Source: Ustulina deusta
Lineage: Eukaryota; Ascomycota; Sordariomycetes; Xylariales; Xylariaceae
Direction: 5' to 3'
NCBI GenBank assembly: GCA_023159155.1
Contig: JAJNNX010000029.1
Coordinates: forward strand, 186,001-250,000
DNA length: 64,000 bases
Below are positions 50,292 through 63,116 of the stretch, piece after piece. Every line of letters begins with the position of its first letter. The first letter of the stretch is position 1. A program made the translations under genes and the position numbers. The notes beneath the pieces were generated by a model that saw only the letters and a list, made by a program, of their open reading frames with translations, ran no database searches and was not told the DNA's origin.

Positions 50292-52133
50292 ATTATTTTT
50301 TTTATTAAATAATTATTTTAGTTATTTTATAATTTATTGCTTAATATAGCTATAAGTAAAGTTATTATAAATCTTTTTATTATAATATATTTTTTAATTA
50401 TTAATAATTTTTTTTAATATAATTTTGCTAACATACTATAGACTTTTTATTAAGTAGCTATTCTTACTATAGGCTAAATATAAATTATTTTTATTATATT
50501 TATTAGTAAACTAAATATTACAAAAACTTTAAAATTAATATATATTATTATAATAATAACTAGTAATAATTTAAAATTTATTATAATATAGTTTTAATTT
50601 ATTTATATATTACTAAACTTATAATATTTAATTTTTTATAATATAAGTCTAAATAAAAATTTTTTTTTTTTATAAATATAAATATATTTAGTTTTTTAAA
50701 GCTTTTAAACTATTAAAATAATTTTTTATAGTTAGTGCTTTATAATATATTACTAACTTTTTTTAATATTTAGTATTTTTTTTTTTAATTAGGTTTTAAA
50801 TATAGTTAGCTATATTAATTATTAATTATTATTATAATAATTAAATTTTAAATATTAAAAAATAGCTATTATATTTAAATAGTTTAAATATATAGTTATA
50901 AATATATATTACTAACTTTAGTAAAATCTAAAAATTAAAATATTATTAAACTAAAGCTTTTTATAATATAGTACGTTTAATATTACTGTTAGCTTTTTTA
51001 ATTTTGCTATTTGCTTATAACTGCTTTAATATAATTAGTTTTATAATTGATCTGTTAAACTTATGCTAAGCAATAGCTTTATTATTTATAAATATATTAG
51101 TATTATTACTAATTTATTTTTTTAAGTAGCTAAAGGTCTTTTTAATATAGGTTAATAAAAATTAAATTATTTTAAATAAAACGTTAAGTATTAGTTTTGT
51201 TTTAATTTATTTAGTAATATATTTAATATAAACTAATATTTTAAAGTTAGCTATAAAAATATAATCTATAGCTTAATAAGTTAATAAAACAAAAAATATA
51301 ATAAATTATAAATTAAGCAATTTATTATTAAATATTTTTATTAATTAATATTATAAATATTTAGTAATAACTTATTAATTAATTAAAGTTATTTTGGGAT
51401 ATTAAAAATGCTTATTTGTTTTTTTTAATATTATTTTAATAATAGTATAGCTATAGTTAATATATATATTTTTTATTTAAAGCAATAAAATTTTTATTTT
51501 TAGTATTTCGAAAAGATTTTTAGTATATAAAGCAGTTCTAGCTATATATAGCAGATTATTTAAAGCTTTTAAATATGTTGCTACTTTATATAGCTTGCTT
51601 TATTAAATAAAAAAGTACTGTTTTATTTATTCTAATAATATATTAAGTAGCAAATTAGTATTAAAATATAAAAATTTCAATATTGCTTAAAAATTTATAT
51701 AGTTTAACTATTATAACTATAATATAAATAAAACTTTATTATTAATTATAGCTAAACTAGCTATATAACTTTTTTAATATTTAAACTATTTAAAGCTTGG
51801 ATAGATCTTTTTTAATAGTTTTAATAGTTAATCGGCTAGAACGTTTGATTTGTTTATATAATATATATAGCATAATATTTAATAGTATTAAAAAAACATA
51901 TAATATATACTAGCTATTTTATTTTAGTACAAAAAATTAATAATAACTTATAATTTATACAAATAGTTATTTTTTTATTTTTAACCTAGTGCTTCTAATA
52001 CTAAAAAGCTAATATAATAACTAATAATTTATACTTTTAAGCAGAATATTATAACTAAATTATTTATAGCTTTTTTAAAAAATAAGCTATAGGGTGGAGT
52101 GCTAATTTATTATTATATATATATAGCTATATT

Positions 52134-52418
52134 TGTTAAATGGGCTATGTACAATATTGTACGTAAAAGCAAATAAACACGCGTTAACAGAATGTACTAT
52201 ATTATATTATATCTAAATCCTGTACCAAAAAAAAAAAAAAAGAATGCTTTGTATAAAACAGAATTCTTTTTAAGAAAAGAATTCTACTAGTGTACAAACT
52301 AAAACAATAAAAAAAAATAAAGTCTTTACAGCCAATAGTCTCCGTACAAAAATATCTATTTATTTATGTAATACGTGGGTGCACGATATGGTTATAACTA
52401 ATACTAGTTATTTCAATA
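52134..52418 (-). repeat. Inner element, left LTR
   Basis: The outward part (52134 to about 52210) keeps G and C, including ACACGCGTTAACAG. The remaining, inward part is C-to-T/G-to-A mutated relative to 59253-59539 and ends in AATA where the right copy has AACA. Confidence 0.92.
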
Positions 52419-52833
52419 CTAGCTATTTTTTTTTTTAGTTATAACTGCTTGTTATACAAAAAGAAAAAAAAAATAATTATATATTATATAACTAACTAAA
52501 ATATATATATAATATTTTATTTAATAAATATATCGATTAGATTAATAATTTAGCTTTATGTATAATAGCTAAATTATTTAGTTATTTGTTCTAAATATAA
52601 TTATAAAAAGCAAGATTATAAAGCTAATGTTCTAGTTATACAATTGGCTAAAAATATAGGCTAGGGGTTACTTGGTAGCTATCCGGGTTAAAGCTAAACT
52701 AGGTACCCTTGATTTATGCGCTAGCAAGGTTTATAATTAGCTAGTTTGTCTAGTTAGTAAGCTTTATACGGGCAGTTATTAGTTAAAGCCTTTAGTATAG
52801 TATATATATAGCCAAGTTAATAAACATCCTTTA

Positions 52834-52960
52834 TATAAAAAGAATATAAAAATAAGCAGGTATATATTGCTTTGTATAAAAAGAATATAAAAATAATAAG
52901 TAAATATATGTTATTTTATATAAAAAGAATATAAAAATAAACAAATATATATTAGCTTAT
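52834..52960. repeat. About three tandem copies of a 41-44-bp unit
   Basis: TATAAAAAGAATATAAAAATA recurs at 52834, 52875 and 52919 with diverged spacer sequence. It lies inside the inner element near its left LTR (3' end of the element) and was presumably a tandem repeat before mutation. Confidence 0.7.
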
Positions 52961-54959
52961 ATATAAAAAAGCCCAAGTATAAAAAGCATTTAAGTTCTTT
53001 ACTATCTTTTATTCCTTATTACTTTTATAATCTATTGCTTTATATATTGGTCTGTCCTTATATATATATATATATATATACTTATACCTATATATATATA
53101 TATATATATTTTTATACAATGGACGCTATCTAGCTATTTAGTAATAGCGGTTATATACTTATTATTATTAAATAAAAACCCAGATATAACATTATACTAC
53201 TACTAATAAACAATCCAAACAATTGTTGCTTTTTTGCTACGTTATATATTAATATAAATATTTGTTCTTGTTTTGTATAATATATTTATATGTATTACTA
53301 ATATATTGGCTTTTTATGTATAGGCTAATAAAGCTTGGGTTGCTGTTCTGCTTTTAGTTAATATTTAGATTTAGGTATTATTAACTAAGTTGCTTACGCT
53401 TATAATTATGCAAATCTTTTATTATAAGGGTTATTTTTATGCAGTTTTTATCTAGTTGTATAGTACTGCTATTACTGCTTATATATAAAATGCTTGTACG
53501 GCCCGCAGTAGCTTCCCGTTTCGTAGCTATTGCTAGATTGTTAGATTCTAAAATAATGTTTGCGCCGCATACGTGTGGCAATTGTATAGTGCTTAATATA
53601 GTTACTATATAAAAAAAAAAAAAGGTTTTGTAGGGGGGGGGGGGTTCTTAGTTATATAATAAAAAAATAAATATTTAAAAAGAAATAAAGTAAGATTTAT
53701 ATTATTTTTATTTGGAGTTAATATATTATATATTATTTTTACTATTTTAACTTTTTTTTTTTTTATAAATGTTATGTTTATATAATAACTTTTTATATTT
53801 GTTTAATAAATGTTTTAATTTATATAATTAGTTTGTTTATTAAAACAAAAGTTTTTAGTGCCTAGTTTAGCGTTTGTTTTATAAACGTGTTAGCTAGGTT
53901 ATTTTTTTTATTAATTTATTATATTTTAGAAATTTTTTTTTTTTTATATAACTTGCAAAAAAATATAATATTAATTATTAACCGCTTTTTTTATATTATA
54001 CCTAGCTTTACTAAGCAATTATATAATAACTTTAAATCTAAACATAGAATAGCTAAGATTAGGAGTAATTTTAGTAAAGCTATAATTTTTTAAAGTGTTG
54101 TATAAAAAGCAATAGTGCTATTAAATCTATTAATTATATTATATAATTTATTTATAAGTACGCTTCTAGTTATTTATTTATATTTATTTAAATTTTAGTA
54201 TATAATATTATTTTTAATTTTAAAGCTTAAATTTTTTTTTATATAACGCTTTATGCTTAATATAATAATAAATCTAAGCTAGAAAGTTATATTTATATTA
54301 TTTATAAACAATCTGTCCGTAAAAATAAATAATTTTATATAGCATAAGTTAAATAGTACAAACGTTAAACTATAGTTATAGTTATTTATTTGCTATTAAA
54401 TCTTTTTGTTTAAATTTTTAACGTTATATAGTATAGGGTTTATTATTTAAACAATAATATATAGGTTGTACACTATTTCTAGCTAGCAAATACTGCTAAT
54501 ATATGCTTTTTTTGCTTGTTACAAAATATATTACTAAGTAAAGTCAGCTATACAAAGGTCAACCAAGTCTAGTTGGTTCGCTTAGCTTTTTTAAGTTAAG
54601 GTAATCTTTTTTTTAGATAATAATATAATTTGTCTATTATTAAACTCTATAAGATAGTTTTGCCGAAGTGCTTTTTTTGGCTTTACGTAAAACTTGGCTT
54701 ATTAGAGTTTATATTTTTTTTTTTTTAAAAAGCCTAGGGTTATAAAGCTAAACATATTATCTGTTTATAAGCTAGTAATATTAAAATTATGCAATAGATT
54801 TTCTATAAACAAAAAATATAGGTTATATATAAAAATAATTATTTTTAGTTTTTTGTAGTAGTACTAGTAATATATTTTAAACTAGTATAGCCCTAATTCT
54901 ATAAATCTATATAGTAGTTATATAATCTAAAAGATTGTTTTGTTAAAATATTTCGACTT

Positions 54960-55390
54960 TAGTTCGGATAGTAGTTATATAATGATTTTTCTAGCTAGTT
55001 TGTTCTTTAATTATATATATGCTTATATAATATTTCGGAGCTCGCCTAAAGCATTAAAATTATAAATTAAAAAAAGGCCTAGTACAAAAAATAGTTACTA
55101 GTTTATTTATTAAATTATAAACAATTAAATAAGAACTATTTTTTTGTTTTTATTATTATAGCCTTATATAATAAGTTAGAACTTTTTGTATAGCTTAGTT
55201 ATTTTTTTTTTGATCTTTTATATAAACTAGAACTTAAAAATCTAAGTATTGTTATATTTAGCTAGGTTATATTTTACGAACTAAAATACGCCTCGTATAA
55301 CAAGGTTGTTAATTTTTATAGCGTTTGATTCTTTGAATGGTCCGCTAGGTATATTAATTATGCTGTTTTTGCGTAATTTAATAACTAAGG
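54960..55390 (-). pseudogene. Copia reverse-transcriptase relic (inner element)
   Basis: Reading leftwards from about 55390 in one frame, the fungal Ty1/copia RT N-terminal half is recognisable: an IPSGPFKESNA-like stretch, INNLVIRGVF, the segment that in the family reads RIFKSRF, then LVxQGYN, LTQSPTIQR and RDITQAY. In this copy Arg and Gln positions are TAG or TAA, Ser/Thr codons became Phe/Ile, and Asp became Asn, each explained by C-to-T on one strand or the other. Frame continuity over some 140 codons with no indel shows point mutation, not rearrangement, killed the gene. Confidence 0.85.
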
Positions 55391-58300
55391 TATAGTTCTA
55401 TTCTTTTTTAAGAGTTAAAAACAGCTGGCTAATCTATTATATAAAAGTTATAAAAAATTATACGGCTTTTTAGAAGTATTTCTATTTTTTTTATATGTTA
55501 AACTTTTAAAAAAGTTATATATTTTTTGTTTTTTTGTTTTAATTATCTAAAAGTATTTCCTTAGTTATATAATAGTAAAACTTAACTTAGGTCTATTTAA
55601 ACTATATTAGGCTATTTATTAAGTTAATAATTATGTTTGACTTTTTGATAGATTTTATTTTATATAGTCCGTTCTAGCCTTTTTTCTTCTGCTATACTAG
55701 GACTTTACTTCAGAAAAAAAGCAATAATATATTATATAAAACTAGTCCGTTATACTAGTTAATCGTATAGTTAATCTTAACCTTTGCTTTTTTTTTGCGT
55801 AATATTTTTATAGCCTTTTTTATAGCTTTTGCTCTTTATATAATATTAAACAAAAGGAGTAAATCTTAGTTAATTTTAAGGTATGCTTTAAAAACCAAAA
55901 AGGTTAGTATAAAGCTATTTGGCCTAGTAGTATTATTTAAAGCTTTAATTATTATTTATAAAATTGATTTATTTTTTATATAATAACTAATTTTAGCTTT
56001 TAATATATTGTATATATAGCAAAGTAAGCTATATGCCCTTTTGATCTTGCTTATTGCTTAGTATGCCTTAATAAGTATTATGTAATACTAAAAGCCTATA
56101 ATTCTAGCTTAGTTCTAAAACTCTTTAGATAAAAAGTTTATACCTAGGTTATATATAATATTATTAAAAGGTCTTTAGTATATATTAATTTAATATTTAT
56201 ATAGCGCTTTTTAAACGTTTTATATAAATATTAATTTAAAAAATATTATTGCTTAAAATAATATAGCAGTATTAATTATATAAAAGATTTGTTTATTGTT
56301 TATTTGTATAGTATTAATTATTATTTTATAGTTAAAATTATAATTATCCTTAATCAAAAACTTAAAACGTTAGAGTGCTTGTTTATATAACTAGCAATAA
56401 TAATAGAACTTCTAGATCTTTTCTAAAATTAAATAATTAATATTATGCCCTATATAACTAAGCATTTTATATAGTTTTTTTATATAAAAGTGTCTAAATT
56501 AGCAATAAAACTATTATAGTTCTATTTTTATAAATAATATACTAGCTTTATATAGTCTAATATTAAAAAATAAGTATTCCTATTTATATATAATAAAAAT
56601 AGTCTTACTATTTTTTTGTATGATAATATTTTTTATATTGTTAAAGTATGCTTATAGGCGATTAGCGTCTTTTAAAAAAAACAAAAATAGTGTTAGGCTG
56701 TTTAAAATATAGTATATTGTTATACCAAGAATATTTTTTATTTGTATAGTATTTATAGCTAAAATTGTACTGCTATTGCTGAACCTAATATATATAGTTC
56801 TTAGTATCTAGTTAACTTTTATATAAAGGTATAATCTAATATAGGCCTTTAGTTGTGCTTTTTTTATTATTAAGTAGTTTGAAACGCTTATATTTTATAG
56901 TTTCCTTTGGTATTTTATATAATATTAGTTATTTAAAGTAAACTAGTTAAATAAGATATCTGTTTTATAGTTCTAAATATTTTTTTTAGTTATATAGTAT
57001 ATAAATATATTATTTATTAAAAATTAGGTAAACTAGCTTTTGAATTTTTTGTTTATATTTTTATTGCTTTTGTCTAACTTTAAATGCTTTTTATATTTTA
57101 TTAAGTATATTAAGAATTCTTTAAGTATAAGTTTAATATTGTATATTATTTTATATAAGTTAAAATACTAGCTTTTTGTATAAGCTTATTCTTAAAAAGT
57201 ATGTTTTATTAATTAATATTTCTTTTTTTAGTATATAAAACATTTCTTATTTGTATAGTTATTTTTAAAGTTCTAGTTTTTTAAATAGTTTTGTTATATA
57301 TCTAGCTTGCTTGATAATTTAAAAAATCTAAATTAATAGCCTTTTATATAATAACTTTAGTTATATTTCTTATTAGTAAAATAAATATTATTATTTTTTT
57401 ATATAAAATATTTCGGTATATTATTTGTTGCTACCTAAATATATGTTCGGAAATTAAAAAAAAAACCTTTATATATTAACTTCTAAAATATAAATACTAT
57501 AGTTAGTTCGGGTACTTCTTAATATGCTTATATAATAATTATACCTAGTTAGATTTCTTTTTAGTAGTTTGCGCTAAGTGCTTGCTATACTTTTGTAAGT
57601 TTATTAATCATAAGTTTTAGTATTTCGTATAGTACTAATTCTAAGTTTTTTTTATTTATTTATATAAACATAATTAAAGTCTAGTTAGCTTAATACTAGT
57701 TATAGTTTATATTATTATTAAAATAACTATTTATTATATAATAGATTTTATATTATATTTTTTTTAGTTTAATATAATATATATAATATTTTTTTGCAAA
57801 GTTTTCTAAAATGCTTAAGAATATAGCATAGTATTAATCTTTTATTATTTTGAGCTATTAATAAATATTTATAAATAAGCATGCCTTATTATAAAATAGG
57901 TTGTATAAACAGCTTATATAGTTCTTTTCTTTTTTTTATATTTTTAGGAAAATAGTATACTTTTTAAACAAAAATAGTCTGTTTTATATATTCTTTATAA
58001 AAAATAAATCTAAAAAAAAGCTGTTTAATACAAGTTTTAATATTATATAAAAGTATGCTTGTGGTATAAGGGTCTAAAAAAGGTTATAAACTATAGGGTA
58101 CTTATATATTAGTTAAAAATTTAATTTATAGTTTACCTTTAGCATATAATTATATATTATTTCTAGTGTGTGCTAGGCTTTTATAGTTAATTATATATGT
58201 TTAAAGTTCTAGTCCTTGCAGGGTTAGAATTATATATTTTAAATAAGTATTAGTTTAAGCTGTATAGGTTCCGGTTATCTGATTTCTGGTCTTAGTTCTG

Positions 58301-59252
58301 TTTATATAATAAGTTAAAGCGTTAAAGTAAGCTAAAAGGTCTCCTAAGGGGTAGCTCGGAGTTATTAACTAGGTATAAAAAAGATTAATAATTGTTATAC
58401 AATAAATATTTGAGCTGTTTAGGTTAGAAATCCTAAAGATTTAATAATCTTAAATTTGCCTTGTATAATTATAGCAAGTTGTTTATAAGCTATATTTTTT
58501 TTAACTAGCTTTTATATGCTTTTTTTTTTAACTATTATTATAAACTTTATATATATATTTTAATAAATTATATAGAAATAATCTACTATCTATTTTTTAA
58601 AGTTTTTTTTAAATATTTTTTAGAATAGCTATCTGGACTTTTTTATGTTTTAATATTTAATAAATTAGTAAACAAACTATATATTTATTATAATTTTACT
58701 TATATAAAATTTATTAAAATTTTTGCTTTAAAAATTAAAGTTAATATAGTTTTATATAATTTTTATACTAATACTAATATTTTTAGCAAGTTCTTTATAT
58801 ATAAAGTTTAAGCGTAACTTGGTAGATTTTGCTAAAGTACTTAGTGCTTTTTGCGCTATAGTAAAGTAAGGGGGGGAGAGAATTAAAAAGTTTGTCTAGC
58901 TATTATATAACAATATAATTAAAAGTAGCACAATTATATACTATTTTTTTTTTTTTTATATAATACCTTATTAGTCCAAAAAAAAAGGTTATATTATGTA
59001 ATAAAAAAATAAATCTTTTTGTTTTTTATATAACAAGCAAATATTTTATTAGTTTAAAAAAAAAAGTTATATTTGCTTTATTTTTAAATAATATACGTTA
59101 ACTAGTTAAAAAAAATAATTGTTATATAATAAAAAAATAAAATATAATATAAAGTTTTTCTTATTTATAAAAAGCTTAGCTTTATTTTTATTTTTATTAA
59201 TTTATAGTGCTTTTATAGTTAGGTTAGGAATGCTTTAGTAACTACTAATTAG

Positions 59253-59539
59253 TATTAAATAGGCTATATATAATATTGTACGTAAAAATAAATAAATATA
59301 TATTAATAAAATATATTATATTATATTATATTTAAATCCTGTACTAAAAAAAAAAAAGAAAAAAATGCTTCGTACGAAACAGAATTCCTTTTAAGGAGAG
59401 AATTCTGCTAGCGTACGAGCTGAAACAATAAAAGGAAATGAGGTCCCTATAGCCGATAGTCTCCGTACAAAGATATCCGTTCACCCGTGCGATGCGCGGG
59501 TGCACGATGTGGTTGTAACCAATGCTAGTTATTCCAACA
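59253..59539 (-). repeat. Inner element, right LTR with unmutated outer half
   Basis: The left part (to about 59355) is A/T-converted; the right part, about 59365-59539, retains normal composition (for example GTGCGATGCGCGGGTGCACG at 59488-59507). It forms a small GC island inside the AT block. Confidence 0.93.
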
Positions 59540-61459
59540 ATATTAGATATACTTTTATATAAAATTAATTAAAGTTTATATTTATAATAAAAAGTAAGCG
59601 CTAATTAAATAGTTATATAATTAATATTGTAGTAATAAAGTTATAAATATATATTTATGCTTTTTTTATTATATAATCTAGCTTAATAAATAGTTCTATA
59701 ATAAATAAATAATTACTAATTAAATATTTAAAATATTTTGTTATATTAATAAAAATATATATTTTAGTTATTATTGCTAGTTCTAAATAATCTTTTATAG
59801 TAATAACTTTTGCTAAATTAGCTTTAATACTTTTGCAAAAAATATTAAAGTTTAAAAAAGTGCTTCTAAATATAAATAATAATAACTTTAATATATTAAT
59901 AATTATACTATATTTTATAAAACGTATAAATAATAATTTATATTATTTAAACAATTTTTTATAAGTTTTAGCTTATATAATAATATTATTTAATAAGCTA
60001 GCTAACTAATTTTTAAAAAGTTTAATAATTTTTTAAATTAAAGCTTAAAAAATAGTAAGTACGTTATAAAATCTAAACAATATTATAAACTATTTATATA
60101 TATTAAATAATATAACAAATACTATTTTTTTTTATTAGCTTTGTTTATTTAAATCTGCTAGAATTTATTTTTTAAATTAATAAAAATATACTATAAATAT
60201 TTTATTACTTTTTAAATCTAATTTTAAGTATTAAATAGCAAATAAGTTTTTTTTTTAGTTATTTTATTAAGTTTATAATAATTATAATAAAATTATTAAA
60301 TTATATTTTTAGAATATTTATTAATAGTTTTATTTATAATTATATTATTAAGCGCTTTTTTTAGTATTAATAACGCTAAAACATTTTATAATTTATAGCC
60401 TTTTTAAATATAGATTTTAAAATATATATTAATAAAGTCTTTAATTATGTTTTTTTATTAAGAACTATATTAATAAAGTAGCAACCTAATCGGTGTAATA
60501 TTTCTAGTATTAATATAATACTTTATTTTAGCAATAACTTTTGTTTTTTTTAATATTAGGTTAAATAAGCCTAAAAATTTATAAACAAAGTTATTTAAAC
60601 ATTTTTTTACTTATAAATTATTAGAAATATTTTTATGCTATTTTATAATATTTGTTTAATATATTATTTTAAATATTATATTAGCTTAGGTATTTTTTAG
60701 TAGTTTTATAATAAATATTCCTATAAAATATATTAGTTATATAGTTTTTTATTTATTTTTTAGGCTAAAAATACTTTTTTATTTATAAAACTTATGTTTA
60801 CTTATAGTAAAGTCCCTAAAAAAAGTCCGGTTTAATATAATATTACTAATAACTTTTTATATTTATATTGTGCTATTATTAGTAATAAATTTAGTTATAA
60901 TATAGTAATCCTATATTATTTATAGTTTTATTTTTTTAATACTATATATTATATTTTGTTATTAAAATAAGTATAGTTTTAGTTTAGCTGCTAATAATTC
61001 TAATACGTAATAATTTATATATTTATAGTTTTAAAAAATTATAAATATTATATTATTATTAATAACCCAAGCTTAAAACAGGTTATAATAGTCCTAATAT
61101 TTATTATATAGTTTATTTCTTTTTAATATTAGTTTTATTTTATTTTTGTTTATTTTAACTATATAAATAAAGCTATTTTATATATTAAAAAATTTTTAAA
61201 GCTTACAATTAATTTTGGTTTTTTTATTATTAAGTTAATTATAAAAGCTTTATTTAATTTTTTTTTTTTTAAGATTATTAAAGCTAGCAAAATATATACG
61301 CTTACAAATCAATAATTTTTTTTAAAACAATTTATATTTAATCCAAAATTTATTAATTAAATTATTATAAAATAATATACTTTTAATTATTACGGATTAA
61401 CTTAATCTTAAGAATTATAAGGTTTATAAGGTCTATTTTAGCTATTTTGGTTGTTTTTA

Positions 61460-61513
61460 GCAATTTTTGGCCCAATAACCTATTTTATTATAATTAAAAC
61501 ACTTATTTCTTTT
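61460..61513 (-). pseudogene. Gag zinc-knuckle relic (outer element)
   Basis: The minus strand reads KRNKCFNYNKIGYWAKNC. The retroelement nucleocapsid motif C-x2-C-x4-H-x4-C is kept in spacing, but the second Cys and the His are both Tyr (TGT to TAT and CAT/CAC to TAT), exactly the changes G-to-A and C-to-T mutation gives. Confidence 0.8.
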
Positions 61514-62863
61514 AGTTTTAGCAGTATACCTAGCTTTATTAGTCTTATCTAGTTTAGTTACTTAGCTAACTTTATAATTATTATTACAAAAGTTAAATAT
61601 AACTAGTAGTAATACTTTTAAAATTATTAACTTATAATTAATAGGCTAAATATAACTAATATTTAGCTTAGCTAATATTACTAAATTAATTCTATAGTTA
61701 TAAAACAGTACTAAAATATTTTATAACTATACTATTACTTATAATATACTATATATTTTATTTTTAATTATAGTTTTAAATATAAATTTAATTAATCGGG
61801 TTATTTTTTTGATTATTTTATTATTATTTAGATTTTATACTAATCTTTCAAAATATAACTAAATTATTAGTATATATGTACTAAACTTATATATAAATAA
61901 ATTTTTTATTTGTTAAATTTTATATTAGCTATTTAAAAACTAATAATAAGTTTTTTTAAATTATTATAAATAATTAATATATAACTTTTTTTACGCTAGC
62001 AAAAAACTTATAAATAGCGCTAAAAAGCTATAAAATATATTATAAGTTTTTAATATTTATATAATAGTTTTTAAATAGTTAGCCTAAATAGTATTTTTAG
62101 TATGCTTAATAAACTAAGCTATAGTTTAAAAGTCTCCGGCTAATTTAGTATTAATATATATTATTTATAATTTATATAGAACAAATGCTTAGATTAGTTA
62201 GTTCTATATATTTTTTATTTTATTAAAAATTATATAATTAGTAATAATAAGTTTCAAATTTACTAAAATTATAATTTTATTTTTAAGTTTATATTTGCTT
62301 AAGCTATTTATATTAATTATTAATATAGCTTTAAAAAATATATATTAAATATATTATTTTTGTTTAGTTTATATTTTTAATAGTGCTTAATATTAGTATA
62401 GGCTTAATAATTTGTTTTAGAATTTTTTATTACTAATTATATATATTAGTTATTATATATATAACTTATTAGTATATTGTTTATTTATTTTATATATTTT
62501 TTATAGTAATAATAATAATAATATTAAATAGATTTATTAACTAGTTATATTATTTACTATAAATATATTTAGCTTTTTAATAAAGTTAGCAATTATTTTT
62601 TTTAAATTATTAATATTATTTTTTAGTTCTATTATATTATAAACTATATTAATAACAAAAATATTAATTTATTTTTAAAAGTTTTTAATAGTATTGTTTT
62701 ATAAAACATTAATAATCTTATTAACTAAAGCTATTAGTACTTCTAATATTTTATTAGCTATTTTAATAGTTTTAAAGTTTTTATAATATAATAGAAAATA
62801 TAAAAAAAGTACTAAATATAATAAAAATAAAAATAATGCTATAAAGCTGCATAAATAACTATT

Positions 62864-63116
62864 TATGCTTTAATATAGTCTTTTTATAAAACTAGTCACT
62901 TAATATTACTAGGTCTGATCTAAAGGTCTATATTAAGTATGGTTGTAGAAGGAAACTAACTAGGGTATCTAACGGAGGTGCGAGGTATTTATGCCCTTAA
63001 TTAGGTGGGTCGGTACCTGGTGCCTAAGGGCTACGCACGGTGCCCTTTCATGCACGTACCATTGTACTGACTCAATGGATTGACTTCAATGGAAGCCAAT
63101 GGCAATGGGATCCACA
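62864..63116 (-). repeat. Outer element, right LTR
   Basis: The inward part (62864 to about 62912) is A/T-converted relative to 50039-50088; from there to 63116 it is unmutated and ends GGGATCCACA, followed by the CAAC target duplicate. Confidence 0.93.

Larger units (their letters stand above)
52134..59539 (-). mobile_element. Inner Ty1/copia-type LTR retrotransposon, RIP-degraded
   Basis: A 7406-bp element nested in the outer one. Its LTRs are 52134-52418 (285 bp) and 59253-59539 (287 bp); intact ends are TGTTAAAT and TTCCAACA. The 5-bp target duplication ATATT is present on both sides (52129-52133 and 59540-59544). A copia reverse-transcriptase relic is readable on the minus strand at 54960-55390, so the right LTR is the 5' LTR. 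The coding region is saturated with TAA/TAG where Gln, Arg or Trp codons are expected. Gag, protease and integrase parts could not be identified with confidence. Length agrees with fungal copia elements. Confidence 0.93.
50039..63116 (-). mobile_element. Outer LTR retrotransposon, RIP-degraded, split by a nested element
   Basis: The boundaries are two 253-bp direct repeats (50039-50291 and 62864-63116). The intact ends read TGTGCC...CCACA, the TG...CA form of LTRs, and are flanked by CAAC (50035-50038 and 63117-63120; ACAAC if the terminal A is shared). Without the inner insertion and its duplicated 5 bp the element is about 5.67 kb, normal for an LTR element. The interior is almost entirely A/T, stops occur in all frames, and no open frame survives. 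A CCHC-like zinc-knuckle relic on the minus strand (61460-61513) places gag near the right LTR, so the element reads right to left. LTR comparison shows C-to-T and G-to-A differences mainly in CpA/TpG, the RIP signature. Superfamily uncertain; copia-type fits the knuckle. Confidence 0.92.

Noticed and set aside
53887..54093. 68-codon open frame inside the AT-rich block (and the 66-codon frame at 53381-53581)
   Set aside because: Both lie inside the inner retrotransposon, where RIP has removed coding capacity; the first is Phe/Ile/Asn-rich with no motif. The second may be a relic of element coding sequence but cannot be aligned by eye.
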